A stretch of DNA of 64,000 nt from Bin5 sp965200615 (GTDB taxonomy: Bacteria > Chloroflexota > Anaerolineae > Caldilineales > Caldilineaceae): positions 3,162,001 to 3,226,000 of the forward strand of contig OZ241377.1 of assembly GCA_965200615.1 (NCBI GenBank), written 5' to 3'. Positions 1 through 8,870 of this stretch are shown here, piece after piece. Position numbers and translations under genes: made by a program. The notes under the pieces are model-generated. The model was not told the origin of the DNA and searched no databases. It saw nothing but the letters and a program-made list of their open reading frames with translations. Each line of letters starts with the position of its first letter. The first letter of the stretch is position 1.

Positions 1-104
1 CCGCGCATCACGACCAGCCTGAAGATAGGAACGCGCTGCGACCGCGAACAGAGCATGCAGGACAAAACCGACAGCGTAAATCGCAAGCTGGGAAGAGGAG
101 TCCC

Positions 105-455
105 ATGAGCCAAGACTGTATCTTCTGCAAAATCGTGGCGGGGGAACTACCCTCGAAACAGTTTCACCAGGATGACCTGGTTACCGCTTTTCAGGACATT
201 TCGGCACAGGCGCCAGTACACGTGCTGATTGTACCGAATCAGCACTTCAGAGATCTGGGAGAAATGGGTGACGCCCAGGCGGAGATTCTTGGGCGGATTG
301 TCCAGGTTGCCGGTCAACTTGCCAAGCAGGAGGGGATGGCTTCTGACGGCTGGCGGCTTGTTACAAATGTCGGCAAGCATGGCGGCCAGGAGGTCTTCCA
401 TACCCACTTCCATCTTCTGGGTGGACGCCCTCTGGGTCCGCTCCTGGCGCGCTGA
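105..455 (+). CDS. HIT family (histidine triad) nucleotide-binding protein
   Basis: A 116-residue protein of the usual HIT length. The family binds and hydrolyses nucleotides such as adenosine phosphoramidates in the cytoplasm. The N-terminal CIFCKIVAGELPS segment is typical of the HINT branch, and the triad HTHFH sits at residues 99-103 (His99, His101, His103) followed by LLGGRPLG. A GGAAGAGGAG ribosome site precedes the ATG. It stands alone: the next gene is convergent, with a strong hairpin between them. The exact substrate cannot be told from sequence. Confidence 0.95.
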   Translation: MSQDCIFCKIVAGELPSKQFHQDDLVTAFQDISAQAPVHVLIVPNQHFRDLGEMGDAQAEILGRIVQVAGQLAKQEGMASDGWRLVTNVGKHGGQEVFHTHFHLLGGRPLGPLLAR

Positions 456-481
456 AGCGAAAGGAATTCTGCTACAAAAGT

Positions 482-518
482 GCGCTGAGTCAGTGCGTCA
501 ACCGCACTGACTCAGCGC
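482..518. terminator. Perfect 16-bp hairpin, probably a bidirectional terminator
   Basis: Arms 482-497 and 503-518 are perfectly complementary over 16 bases with a 5-base loop. They lie between the convergent HIT gene and the methyltransferase gene. On the plus strand the hairpin is followed by a weak T-rich stretch, and on the minus strand by ACTTTTGT, so it could stop transcripts from both sides. Confidence 0.75.
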
Positions 519-593
519 TTCAGTTCTTACCATTTGCGACTGCCCGCAATCTGTCCGGGTCTTCTGCGGGCAATAAAGTCCCTCTCAAGCTCT

Positions 594-1244
594 TCACTTA
601 ACCACAGCCATCGCCAGTCCGTCCGGATAGGGCACGACTGTGCTGGTAAGCCGTTTGTGACTGCTGAGCACGCGTGCAAAGCTTCGCATCCCCTGCACCC
701 AGTCCCAGTCCTGCTTCTCCGGATCCACCAGGCTCCCCCACATTTCAACATTGTCTCCGAGGATCACTGTTCCCGGCCGGCTGTATCTGAGCGCATAATC
801 CAGGTATTCGGGATAATTCCCTTTGTCGGCATCGATGAAGACCAGGTCGAAGGGCGCCTCCTCCGCCAAATGAGGGAGCAGTTCCAGCGCTGGTCCGACA
901 CGCACCTCGATCTTGCTGGCCAGCCCCATCCGCTGCCACTGCTTGCGGGCGAAGTCGGCGTGCTTCTGCTCCAGCTCCAGGCCTATCAACTTCCCGTCTT
1001 CCGGAAGGGCCCGTGCGATCCATGTCCCGCTGTACCCCCCCAGCACCCCGATCTCCAGCACCTTTCTCGCCCCTGTCAGCTGCACCATCAACTGCAGGAA
1101 TTTGCCCTGCTCCGGCCCGATACTCATATTCGGAATGCCCTCTGACTCTGCCTCTTCTTGCAACCGGGACAGGCCATCGTCGTCACTGTGAAACAAGTCG
1201 CGCAAGAACTGCTGATAGGGATCGATTTCGTTCAATTTGGACAT
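594..1244 (-). CDS. Class I SAM-dependent O-methyltransferase (family 3, CCoAMT-like)
   Basis: A 216-residue Rossmann-fold methyltransferase. Visible are the SAM-binding motif I VLEIGVLGGYSG, the acidic motif LIGLELEQ, and the metal-binding FIDADKGNYPEYL and GDNV segments that characterise cation-dependent caffeoyl-CoA-type O-methyltransferases. The acceptor is probably a small catechol-like molecule, but the substrate is unknown. It is the last gene of the minus-strand run glyA-radA-methyltransferase, 22 bases after radA, and ends at the bidirectional hairpin at 482-518. Confidence 0.92.
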   Translation of the reverse strand: MSKLNEIDPYQQFLRDLFHSDDDGLSRLQEEAESEGIPNMSIGPEQGKFLQLMVQLTGARKVLEIGVLGGYSGTWIARALPEDGKLIGLELEQKHADFARKQWQRMGLASKIEVRVGPALELLPHLAEEAPFDLVFIDADKGNYPEYLDYALRYSRPGTVILGDNVEMWGSLVDPEKQDWDWVQGMRSFARVLSSHKRLTSTVVPYPDGLAMAVVK

Positions 1245-1266
1245 CAGAATTCTCCGTCTGTGGCAG

Positions 1267-2697
1267 TCACTTCAACAGCGCCGCGTCCAGAGCGTCTGCT
1301 ACCGTGCGCGCGCCGATGACTTCGATTTCAGAGGGAAGGTCTGACGCGCCTCCGCTGCCGTTGTCGTCCGCCCCAGTCTGGCCCGACTGTGAGCGTTTCC
1401 TCCGCAGGGCATGACGAGGCACGATCGCCCGCCCGAAGCCGAGTTTGGCCGCTTCGTGCAGGCGGAGAGCCAGCTGACTGACGCTGCGCAGCTCTCCGCT
1501 CAGGCCGATTTCCCCGATGAGAGCGGCCTCGGCCGCGACCGGAACATTGCGGTAGCTGCTGGTGATGGCCGCCGCGATCGCCAGGTCTGCGGCCGGCTCA
1601 CCAATATGCAGCCCGCCGATAACATTCACAAAGATGTCCTGGGCGCTCAGTGAGAGCCCCAGCCGTTTGCTCAGCACAGCTGTCACCAACAGCAGCCGGT
1701 TGAAGTCGACGCCGTTCCCTGTGCGTCGCGGCTGGCTGAAGGCGGTCGGGCTGGCCAGGGCCTGGACTTCGACCAGGAGTGGCCGGCTTCCTTCCAGCGG
1801 CACCGCGATGGCGCTGCCCGCGGCGTTAGGCAGCCGTTCCGCCAGAAACATCGCCGAGGGGTTGGCGACCGGGGCCATGCCCCGTTCCGTCATCTCGAAG
1901 ACGCCCACTTCATTCGTGCTGCCGAATCGGTTCTTCACTGAATGCAACAGGCGGTAAGCGTGAAAACGCTCCCCTTCCAACTGGAGTACGGCGTCCACCA
2001 TATGCTCCAACACGCGTGGGCCGGCAATCGCTCCCTCCTTGGTTACATGTCCGACCAGAAACAGCGGGATGTTGAGCTGTCTCGCCTGTCGCAGCAAATG
2101 GGCCGCGCAATCTCGTACCTGGGAAACCGACCCGGCTGCACTGTCGCTCGTGCTGCTGCGAAGCGCCTGCACCGAATCGACGATTACCAGCGATGGTTTC
2201 ACCTTCCCGATCTGCTCCAGGATCTGTTCCAGGATCGTGTCCGCCAGAATCAGCAGACGTCCCTCTTCCAGTCCCAGTCGCGAGGCGCGCTCCCCGATCT
2301 GGTAGGCGCTCTCCTCGGCGCTGACATACAACACCTGACCGACCTTGCGCGCCACATCTGCAGCCGTCTGAATGAGCAGCGTACTCTTGCCGATGCCGGG
2401 ATCGCCGCCCACCAGAATACCGGCGCCGGGTACGATGCCGCCCCCCAGAACGCGATTCAATTCAGAGTTTTCGAGCGTGATGCGTCGCGACGGCTCACTG
2501 GGGATGTCCGGCAGTGCGAGAGGCGAAGGCGCGTGAAGTGAATCGGTTCGGTCGCCGCCAAGGGCGATCGCGTTATCCCGGACCCGGCTCTCCTCAAGGG
2601 TATTCCACTCGCCGCAATCCGGGCACCGTCCCATCCACTTCATCTGCGAGCTGCCGCATGCACTACAGATGAACCGGGTCCTGATCTTGGTCGCCAC
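1267..2697 (-). CDS. radA: DNA repair protein RadA/Sms
   Basis: A RecA-like ATPase that promotes branch migration during recombinational repair. From the chosen start, a C4 zinc finger occupies residues 11-28 (CSAC...CPDC), Walker A GGDPGIGKST is near residues 97-106, the RadA-specific KNRFGST motif follows, and the C-terminal third is the Lon-protease-like domain. About 476 residues, slightly longer than usual because of a tail rich in Ser and Gly. I chose GTG at 2697: AGAAGG lies 9 bases upstream. A TTG at 2706 would put that ribosome site against the start codon. It lies 21 bases after glyA and is probably cotranscribed with it. Confidence 0.96.
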   Translation of the reverse strand: MATKIRTRFICSACGSSQMKWMGRCPDCGEWNTLEESRVRDNAIALGGDRTDSLHAPSPLALPDIPSEPSRRITLENSELNRVLGGGIVPGAGILVGGDPGIGKSTLLIQTAADVARKVGQVLYVSAEESAYQIGERASRLGLEEGRLLILADTILEQILEQIGKVKPSLVIVDSVQALRSSTSDSAAGSVSQVRDCAAHLLRQARQLNIPLFLVGHVTKEGAIAGPRVLEHMVDAVLQLEGERFHAYRLLHSVKNRFGSTNEVGVFEMTERGMAPVANPSAMFLAERLPNAAGSAIAVPLEGSRPLLVEVQALASPTAFSQPRRTGNGVDFNRLLLVTAVLSKRLGLSLSAQDIFVNVIGGLHIGEPAADLAIAAAITSSYRNVPVAAEAALIGEIGLSGELRSVSQLALRLHEAAKLGFGRAIVPRHALRRKRSQSGQTGADDNGSGGASDLPSEIEVIGARTVADALDAALLK

Positions 2698-2718
2698 AAA
2701 CACCAACCTTCTGCCTGA

Positions 2719-4035
2719 CTAAGCTGGCGCCGGGAACGCCTGAACCATCTCCAGTACCTCTTCGCGCACCGATTCCTGCAGCGCCGTATCTTTAGGATCG
2801 TGCGCGATCGACGCAATCCAGCGGCCAATCTGTTCAAATTCGACCTGCTTCATCCCCCGTGTTGTCGCAGCGGGGGTCCCCAGACGGATGCCGCTGGTCA
2901 CCATCGCCTTGCGCTTGTCGAACGGTATCATGTTCTTATTGCAATGGATCGACGCGTTGTCGAGGGCCGTCTCAACCAGCTTGCCCGTGATCTCCTCGTC
3001 GTTCAAGGGATTCAGATCGACCAGTAGCAGGTGGTTGTCAGTGCCTCCGGAGACGCTCCGCAGTCCTTGTCCCTGAAGAGTGTCGCTTAGTGCCTGCGCA
3101 TTGTCCAGAATCTGTTGCTGATACCTCTTGAACTCGTCACCCCGCGCCAACTTGAATCCGACCGCCTTCGCAGCAATGATGTGCATGAGCGGACCTCCCT
3201 GGATTCCAGGAAAGACAGCCCGGTCGATAGCCCTCGCATGTTTCTTCCGACAAAGTATCAGGCCGCCGCGAGGACCGCGCAGAGTTTTGTGCGTGGTGGT
3301 AGTTACAACATCGCAATAAGGCACCGGATCCGGATGCAGCCTTGCGGCCACCAAGCCGGCGACATGTGCCATGTCCATCATCAGCAGGCAACCGGCTTCG
3401 TCCGCGATTTCGCGCAACATATGAAAGTCGAAATGGCGCGGGTACGCACTCGCGCCGACCAGAAGAAGCTTGGGCCGCTGTTCCAGCGCCGTCTGCCGGA
3501 TTATATCGTAGTCAAGCTGCTCGGTTTCGGGATCGAGGCCGTAGTGGACGAAGTTGTAATAGTGTCCGGAGCTATTCAGGTGGAATCCATGGCTCAGATG
3601 CCCGCCGTGGTCCAGCTTCATCGCCAGCACTGTGTCGCCCGGCTCCAACAACGCCATGTAGACGGCTGCGTTGGCCTGCGCGCCCGAATGCGGTTGCACA
3701 TTGGCATGTTCCGCGCCAAATAGCTCCAGCGCACGTTCGATGCCAATCTTCTCGGCGATGTCAACATACTGGCAGCCGCCGTAGTATCGGCGTCCCGGAT
3801 AACCTTCGGCATACTTGTTCGTCAACACGCTGCCGGCCGCCGCCAGCACCTCGGGAAAGACGTAGTTTTCGCTGGCGATCAGCTCGATTCCGTTCGTCTG
3901 CCGCTGTCGTTCAGACTCTATCGCCGCGTATATTTCAGGATCCTGCTCTCTGAGCAACTGCCGTGGATCAGGCTGCTCGGTCCAGGCAGAAATCGTTGAG
4001 CCTGTTGCCTTCGAAGTCGAAACTGGCTGGGTCAT
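2719..4035 (-). CDS. glyA: Serine hydroxymethyltransferase
   Basis: A PLP enzyme that interconverts serine and glycine while charging tetrahydrofolate. Family signatures include IELIASENYVFPEVL, NKYAEGYPGRRYYGG, VQPHSGAQAN and the PLP-lysine region DVVTTTTHKTLRGPRGG. The open frame runs to 4131, but the extra N-terminus there is unlike SHMT. ATG at 4035 with GGGAGCGG upstream gives 438 residues, close to the usual 410-430. It is the first gene of the glyA-radA-methyltransferase operon, with a sigma70-like promoter at 4103-4131. Confidence 0.97.
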   Translation of the reverse strand: MTQPVSTSKATGSTISAWTEQPDPRQLLREQDPEIYAAIESERQRQTNGIELIASENYVFPEVLAAAGSVLTNKYAEGYPGRRYYGGCQYVDIAEKIGIERALELFGAEHANVQPHSGAQANAAVYMALLEPGDTVLAMKLDHGGHLSHGFHLNSSGHYYNFVHYGLDPETEQLDYDIIRQTALEQRPKLLLVGASAYPRHFDFHMLREIADEAGCLLMMDMAHVAGLVAARLHPDPVPYCDVVTTTTHKTLRGPRGGLILCRKKHARAIDRAVFPGIQGGPLMHIIAAKAVGFKLARGDEFKRYQQQILDNAQALSDTLQGQGLRSVSGGTDNHLLLVDLNPLNDEEITGKLVETALDNASIHCNKNMIPFDKRKAMVTSGIRLGTPAATTRGMKQVEFEQIGRWIASIAHDPKDTALQESVREEVLEMVQAFPAPA

Positions 4036-4102
4036 CTGTGTCCGCTCCCGTGTCAGAACATTCGCATAGCACGCGCGTAAATACCAGTCGCAGTAGCACA
4101 GA

Positions 4103-4131
4103 ACATTAGCACGGGGCAGGTGTTTCGTCAA
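4103..4131 (-). promoter_or_regulatory. Probable glyA promoter
   Basis: Read on the minus strand: TTGACG (4131-4126), a 17-base spacer, then TAATGT (4108-4103). Transcription would start near 4096, about 60 bases before the glyA ATG. The bases just upstream of the -35 (GTGAAAATTGAC) are identical to 12 bases in the suf operator palindrome. Confidence 0.6.
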
Positions 4132-4461
4132 TTTTCACGAGATAATCGGACTGCCGGAATCCGGTTAAACAAAAGGATCCTCCACTGAATTCAAGACCCC
4201 TTGCATGGCCTGTGCAGCCGTGGTTTGGATGGCCGCATGTCGATCTTTTCGCAGGAGCCGGCAAGAGGAAGACGTATACTGAGTTTCACTCCTCCTTCGT
4301 GAGGCCGCGAAGCCGTTTGTCCGTGAAGAAAAATGGTGTGATAGAATTGGCAAGCTGAAATACAGGAGTTTGCTCCGGCCAGAGGAGCACCTTCGTTCTG
4401 GCCCGCGAAATATGGTCTGTAGCCGGAAGGCACCAGACCCCCTTTAGAATCTCATTCGCGT
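4132..4461. other. Intergenic stretch between divergent glyA and SCO1 genes
   Basis: About 330 bases upstream of the glyA promoter and of the SCO1-like gene. Short open frames here are not protein-like and carry no ribosome site. I see no RNA gene, repeat or convincing plus-strand promoter. Confidence 0.5.
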
Positions 4462-5166
4462 ATGAGAAGTACGGCACGGAGTTTCCGGAACGAAAAAGGA
4501 CCGGCTACCTTTTCCATCTGTCAGCTGAAGAGCGTGCGGCGCACTTTCAGGACAGGAAGTAACTGGGCGCCGCGCCGCCTCGCCCGACCGGTACTTCTGT
4601 GTATATTTGCGCTCCTCTGCGCTGCATGTGGTCGACATGAGTTCACGGGCACCGTATTCGAAGAGGCCAGGCCGGCTGCGCCGATTCGCGGGCAGAACTA
4701 TGACGGCGCGCCCTTTGACCTCGCCGAACTGACCGGCGACCCGGTCCTTCTCTTTTTCGGCTATACTTTCTGCCCCGATATCTGTCCGCTGACCATGATG
4801 GAATTGGCCGCAGCCCAAGAAGCCTTGGAAAGGGAAGCGCCTGAACTGGCCGCGAATCTCAAGGTCGTATTTGTCTCCGTGGATCCGCAACGGGACTCCC
4901 TCGCTCGCCTCGAGCCATACATCCACGCCTTTGATCCCCGGTTCTTCGGAGTTCGCATTCCTGATTCTGAACTGGAGGCCCTCAAACGGGCCTACGGACT
5001 GTACACCGGCGCCGCCGAAGGCTATAGCCTTGACGATGAATACTATCTGCTCGACCATACCTCGCGCATATTTTTCATTGACACAGAGGGGAACTGGCGC
5101 GCCTTGTTCAGCGCAGATGTGACCGCCGAGACCCTTGTCGCAGATTTGCAGGAGCTGCTGCGCTAG
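4462..5166 (+). CDS. SCO1/SenC/PrrC-type copper chaperone, lipoprotein
   Basis: Thioredoxin-fold protein that delivers copper to the CuA site of cytochrome c oxidase outside the membrane. The copper ligands are visible: CPDIC with Cys104 and Cys108, and the distal His199 in DHTSRIFF. A hydrophobic stretch ending LLCAACG looks like a lipoprotein signal, so the protein should be anchored to the outer face of the membrane. The N-terminus upstream of the signal is long; GTG at 4534 is an alternative start. It matches the CtaG oxidase assembly factor near 22 kb and points to aerobic respiration. It is 43 bases upstream of thpR. Confidence 0.93.
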   Translation: MRSTARSFRNEKGPATFSICQLKSVRRTFRTGSNWAPRRLARPVLLCIFALLCAACGRHEFTGTVFEEARPAAPIRGQNYDGAPFDLAELTGDPVLLFFGYTFCPDICPLTMMELAAAQEALEREAPELAANLKVVFVSVDPQRDSLARLEPYIHAFDPRFFGVRIPDSELEALKRAYGLYTGAAEGYSLDDEYYLLDHTSRIFFIDTEGNWRALFSADVTAETLVADLQELLR

Positions 5167-5209
5167 TCGGCCACTCGCCTGTCCGGACCGCAGGGGGTCA
5201 GTACCAATT

Positions 5210-5816
5210 ATGCGCACCTTTGTCGCGATAGAGATTCCCCACGACGTGAAGAAACGGTTGCGGGCGGAGCAGGACCGCTTGCGAGAGCTTCCGGCACTGC
5301 GCGAACAGCCGTCCATATTGCGATGGACGAACCCGGATAACCTGCACCTTACCCTGCGCTTCCTGGGCGAGACCGAAACAAGGCGGCGCCATCATCTGCA
5401 GAATGGGCTGGCGAACATTGCGGCCAGACACGCACCGTTTACACTGGCGCTGTCCCACCTCGGCTGTTTCCGTTCCTGGTCCAACCTGCGCGTTCTGTGG
5501 GTGGGAATACTGAAGTGAATCGGAGGCGCTTCAGGCGTTGCAAGCTGACGTAGAATCCTTGGCCCGGAGAGCGGGTTTTGCGCCGGAGCGCAACAGTTTT
5601 TCACCCCACGTAACCCTGGCGCGCACCGTTCGCAATGCGCCGCGGCCCGCGCTGCGCGCGACCTCCGAACAACTGCGCCGCTTAGCGGAAGAGGATCTAT
5701 TTCAAACCGGGACTGACTGGAGCGTGGGGGAACTGCATTTCATTCGCAGCGTCTTGGGCCGGGGCAGTGCACAGTATTCCAATCTGGCAACCTGTGCGTT
5801 GACTAACAAAGCGTAA
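5210..5816 (+). pseudogene. thpR: RNA 2',3'-cyclic phosphodiesterase, broken by a frameshift
   Basis: The two halves together match the 2H phosphoesterase ThpR/LigT: RTFVAIEIP start, first motif HLTLRFLG, second motif FSPHVTLAR, about 200 residues in total. The first half ends at TGA 5516-5518 after VLWVGILK. The second half continues in the +1 frame (ESEALQALQADVE) through to 5816. A one-base insertion between 5511 and 5518 explains it. Both catalytic motifs are intact, so this is either a very recent mutation, a sequencing or assembly error, or less likely recoding. It ends 5 bases from the convergent Amt-like gene. Confidence 0.85.
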
Positions 5817-5821
5817 CAGCC

Positions 5822-7306
5822 TTACCGAAAGCGGGGTTCTTCCGCCGGCATCTCTGCCGCCGCCGGCGCGGCCATCTCCTGTGAATACTGTACATCCTCT
5901 GGCGCCGCTCTCATACCCTCGGCCCGGTACTGCTCTCTGCTCCGGGTTGCGTCTCGTTGCGTTACATTCTCATCACGCTGGACCGCCCTTCCGAAGCCGT
6001 AAAAGAACAGGCCCAGGGGCACACAAATGATGCTGCCGCTGACGAATCCCCAGAGTCCCAACCCAGCGATACCAATGATCTGGGCCTGGATCTGACTGAG
6101 AAAGTCAGCCCGAAAGCCTGGGGCAGCCAGCAGACCAGTGACTCCCTGTCCGGAAACGCCCAGGTAGCTGCCAGAGCCGACCTGCTGCCAACCGGCGCCA
6201 GCCGCGCCGTCGGCAAATATGCCAACACACAACAGTCCGATCGCGGCGGGAATGCCCGCCGCGGCAAAAATGCCGGCGCCGTCGTCAAGGCGGAAAACTC
6301 TTTGGAGGGCGAAGGTCACAAATGGCACACTGCCTCCTGCGAGCAGCCCGGTCAGCAGCGCGCCGGCATGCCCTGGAAAAGGCCCCGCGGCCAGTCCGGC
6401 GACGACACCGGCCACCAGTCCTCGTGCGCTCATCCCTGGATCGCTCGTACCGGTCACGAACCATGTGTACAGCAGAGGGACTGTCACACCGCCGGTAGCG
6501 TAAAGCAGGCCGTTGACGGCGGTTCGCATGGCCGTGTAAGGGGTCGTCCCCGGCTGTTGAACGGGGCTTGCCCATACCCAGGCCAGTACACCTCCCATCA
6601 CGAAAAGGGAGCCCACGACCGCGAGCAGAGGCAGGTGGACAGAAGGCAGCTCAGAGCCGGCCGCGGTCACCTGAGAGTTCCTGCGCGGCGGCCATACCAG
6701 CAATGCGGCCAGCGAAGCGAATGCCGATACGAGAAAGACTGTGCCCCCGCCCCCGAAATCGACCACCCCATGTCCCAGACCGACGTTGCTCCCTAACGCG
6801 GCCAGCCAGCCCCCTCCCTGCACCCAATTGCCGGCCAGCGGATAGACGACCGCGCCGACCACCAGCGCGATTATCAGAGTAGCCAGCGCCGGCGCCCGCC
6901 CTCGCAGAGCCAGTACCGGCAGCAAGGCGGCGGTCATGGACCAGGGCACGTGCGCCAGAAAGAGACCCATCGCAGCAGGCGTCGCCGCCGGGCCGGTTAA
7001 GAACCACCCATCCAGGCCCGCCGCAATCCAGCCGACCCCCCAACCTTCGGGAAGCGGGCTCCAGCCCCGTAGCAGGGCCGATAGCTCAGGGTGGTCGGTG
7101 TAGAGAAAACCGACGCTTCCGAACTGAAACGCAAAGCCGGCCGCCCAATACCCCAACCCCGCCAGACAAAAGGCTGCTAGGCCTCCCAATGCGGCATCCC
7201 ATGCCCGCTGTGCACTCATGCCGGAAGCGGCAACAAGCATTAATCCGGCTGGCAGGAGGAAGGCCAGGCCGGCGGCTGTCAGATGCCAGAGATATGAACT
7301 GTCCAT
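5822..7306 (-). CDS. Divergent Amt/Rh-family ammonium transporter-like membrane protein
   Basis: About 494 residues with eleven or so membrane spans. The Amt order is visible: LWHLTAAGLAFLLPAGLMLV first helix, then GYWAAGFAFQFG, VDFGGGGTV and DDGAGIFAAAGIPAAIG. The Asp before the pore (VDFGGG) is kept, but the residue aligning with pore His168 of E. coli AmtB is Phe, and the one aligning with His318 is Ala. Transport may therefore differ from classical Amt. The start was set at ATG 7306 because the frame upstream is not membrane-like. The C-terminal tail (from about residue 440) is cytoplasmic, charged and Ala/Glu-rich. No GlnK gene is adjacent. Confidence 0.8.
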   Translation of the reverse strand: MDSSYLWHLTAAGLAFLLPAGLMLVAASGMSAQRAWDAALGGLAAFCLAGLGYWAAGFAFQFGSVGFLYTDHPELSALLRGWSPLPEGWGVGWIAAGLDGWFLTGPAATPAAMGLFLAHVPWSMTAALLPVLALRGRAPALATLIIALVVGAVVYPLAGNWVQGGGWLAALGSNVGLGHGVVDFGGGGTVFLVSAFASLAALLVWPPRRNSQVTAAGSELPSVHLPLLAVVGSLFVMGGVLAWVWASPVQQPGTTPYTAMRTAVNGLLYATGGVTVPLLYTWFVTGTSDPGMSARGLVAGVVAGLAAGPFPGHAGALLTGLLAGGSVPFVTFALQRVFRLDDGAGIFAAAGIPAAIGLLCVGIFADGAAGAGWQQVGSGSYLGVSGQGVTGLLAAPGFRADFLSQIQAQIIGIAGLGLWGFVSGSIICVPLGLFFYGFGRAVQRDENVTQRDATRSREQYRAEGMRAAPEDVQYSQEMAAPAAAEMPAEEPRFR

Positions 7307-7513
7307 AGATGTGCAGGTCCTGCGGCGGCCCGATGAAAGGGGTAGCGCGCTACCGTTTGCGCACGAGACATTGCCCGACACATTGCCCCACACTGCGGGC
7401 TGTTTCAGCTCCGTCCGTACGGAACCAATGCGCCACCGAGCAACGTTAATCCTAGAATATCAAACATTCGTGAACGGAACAAAGCACACGTCTGAGCCGC
7501 ACTGTCCCACGCG

Positions 7514-7542
7514 TTGGTCTTGGGTCAGCCCGGTGTTACAAT
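7514..7542 (+). promoter_or_regulatory. Probable mltG promoter
   Basis: TTGGTC (7514-7519), a 17-base spacer and TACAAT (7537-7542). Transcription would start near 7549, only about 12 bases before the mltG ATG at 7561, so the mRNA leader would be very short unless translation starts further downstream. Confidence 0.55.
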
Positions 7543-7560
7543 TGGCGGGTTGCCGCATGA

Positions 7561-8856
7561 ATGCGAAGCAGGGCCTCGCAAGCCCCACGATCCGGCAGCC
7601 CTACTGTGCAGAGGGAAATCATTTCTCACCGATTCAACAAAGAGGCGCAAAAGGAGCCGCTGCTCCTGAATCTGATCCGGGCTTCCTTCCTGATACTGGT
7701 TCTCCTGGTATTGTGGGGGGCGGGCGCCGTGTTGCGCGCTCACTTGACGGAACAGTTCCTGGCGGTAGAGCGGCAGTCAGAGGCGCTGATAGATCCGGAC
7801 GAAGGCGAGGATGCCCTGACCCCGGAAAATATCGAGGCCTATATTCTGGCGCTGATCCTGCGGTATCGGGAAGAACAGTTAGTCATTCCTGCCAGCGACG
7901 ATCCGCGTCCGCGGCCATTTGCCATCCACCCCGGTGAACCGGCCCGCTATATTGCCGCACGACTCGCCGCGGCCGGCTTCATTCGCGATGCGGACCTCTT
8001 CAACCTGTATCTTCGTGTGGAAGGGCTGGAAAGAAATATAGAGGCCGGCCACTTCATGCTGGCCGAGTCGATGACAATTCACGAGATCGCCAATGAACTG
8101 CAGCAGGCCCGTTTTGAAGAGGTGCCCGTGACGATTCCCGAAGGCTTTCGTGCGGAAGAAATCGCAGAGCGGCTGGCCGAAAACTTCGTGATCGACAGCG
8201 AGCGATTCCTGACCGCCGTACGCCAGCCCCACAGCCTGGCCCTGGTCGCCGACTACGAGTTCCTGAACAATCTCCCTGCCGGCGCTTCATTGGAAGGCTA
8301 TCTCTTCCCCGACACCTACCGATTTCCCGTCAATGCCAGTGGGCCGGAGATCATCCTGGCTTCGATGCTGGAAAACTTCGGGAACCGGCTTGGCGCAGAC
8401 GGTCTGAGCGGGGGAACCAGCGGGATGAGCGGACATGAACTGATTACGCTGGCTTCGGTCGTAGAGAGGGAGGCCGTCCAGGATGACGAACGGCCCCTGA
8501 TTGCCAGCGTCTACCTCAATCGGCTAAACAATAGTTGTCCTGATGTCGGAGGAAGATATCTGCAGGCCGACCCGACTGTGCAGTACGCCAAAGGCACGAC
8601 AGGCAACTGGTGGTGGAAGCCGCAGGCCATTGAAGAATACGCTCAAGTGGAGAGCCTCTACAATACCTACCTGCATCCGGGGCTGCCGCCCGGCCCCATC
8701 TCCAGTCCGGGCCTGCGAGCAATTGAGGCAACCAGGAATCCAAGTCAGACGACCTACTGTTTCTTCCTTGCCACTGGTGAAGAAGGGCGCCATGTCTTCG
8801 CCGTAACACATGCAGAGCATCTGCAGAATCTGTCAATCTACGGATATAAGCCCTGA
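7561..8856 (+). CDS. mltG: Endolytic murein transglycosylase MltG (YceG family)
   Basis: Membrane-anchored enzyme that cuts nascent peptidoglycan strands and helps set glycan length. One transmembrane helix lies near residues 35-58 (LIRASFLILVLLVLWGAG), then a LysM-like region with FHPGEPARYIAARL-type sequence, then the YceG domain: EGFRAEEIAERL, LEGYLFPDTYRF, and the catalytic Glu in ASVVERE (Glu302). Also present are LQADPTVQYAKG, PGLPPGPISSPG and FAVTHAEH. The length of 431 is normal or slightly long. It is followed 14 bases later by a lipoprotein gene, probably in one operon. Confidence 0.95.
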   Translation: MRSRASQAPRSGSPTVQREIISHRFNKEAQKEPLLLNLIRASFLILVLLVLWGAGAVLRAHLTEQFLAVERQSEALIDPDEGEDALTPENIEAYILALILRYREEQLVIPASDDPRPRPFAIHPGEPARYIAARLAAAGFIRDADLFNLYLRVEGLERNIEAGHFMLAESMTIHEIANELQQARFEEVPVTIPEGFRAEEIAERLAENFVIDSERFLTAVRQPHSLALVADYEFLNNLPAGASLEGYLFPDTYRFPVNASGPEIILASMLENFGNRLGADGLSGGTSGMSGHELITLASVVEREAVQDDERPLIASVYLNRLNNSCPDVGGRYLQADPTVQYAKGTTGNWWWKPQAIEEYAQVESLYNTYLHPGLPPGPISSPGLRAIEATRNPSQTTYCFFLATGEEGRHVFAVTHAEHLQNLSIYGYKP

Positions 8857-8870
8857 GCGGGCAGTTGGGT

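Noticed and set aside
1..104. End of a gene at the left edge
   Set aside because: No frame with convincing coding features ends here.
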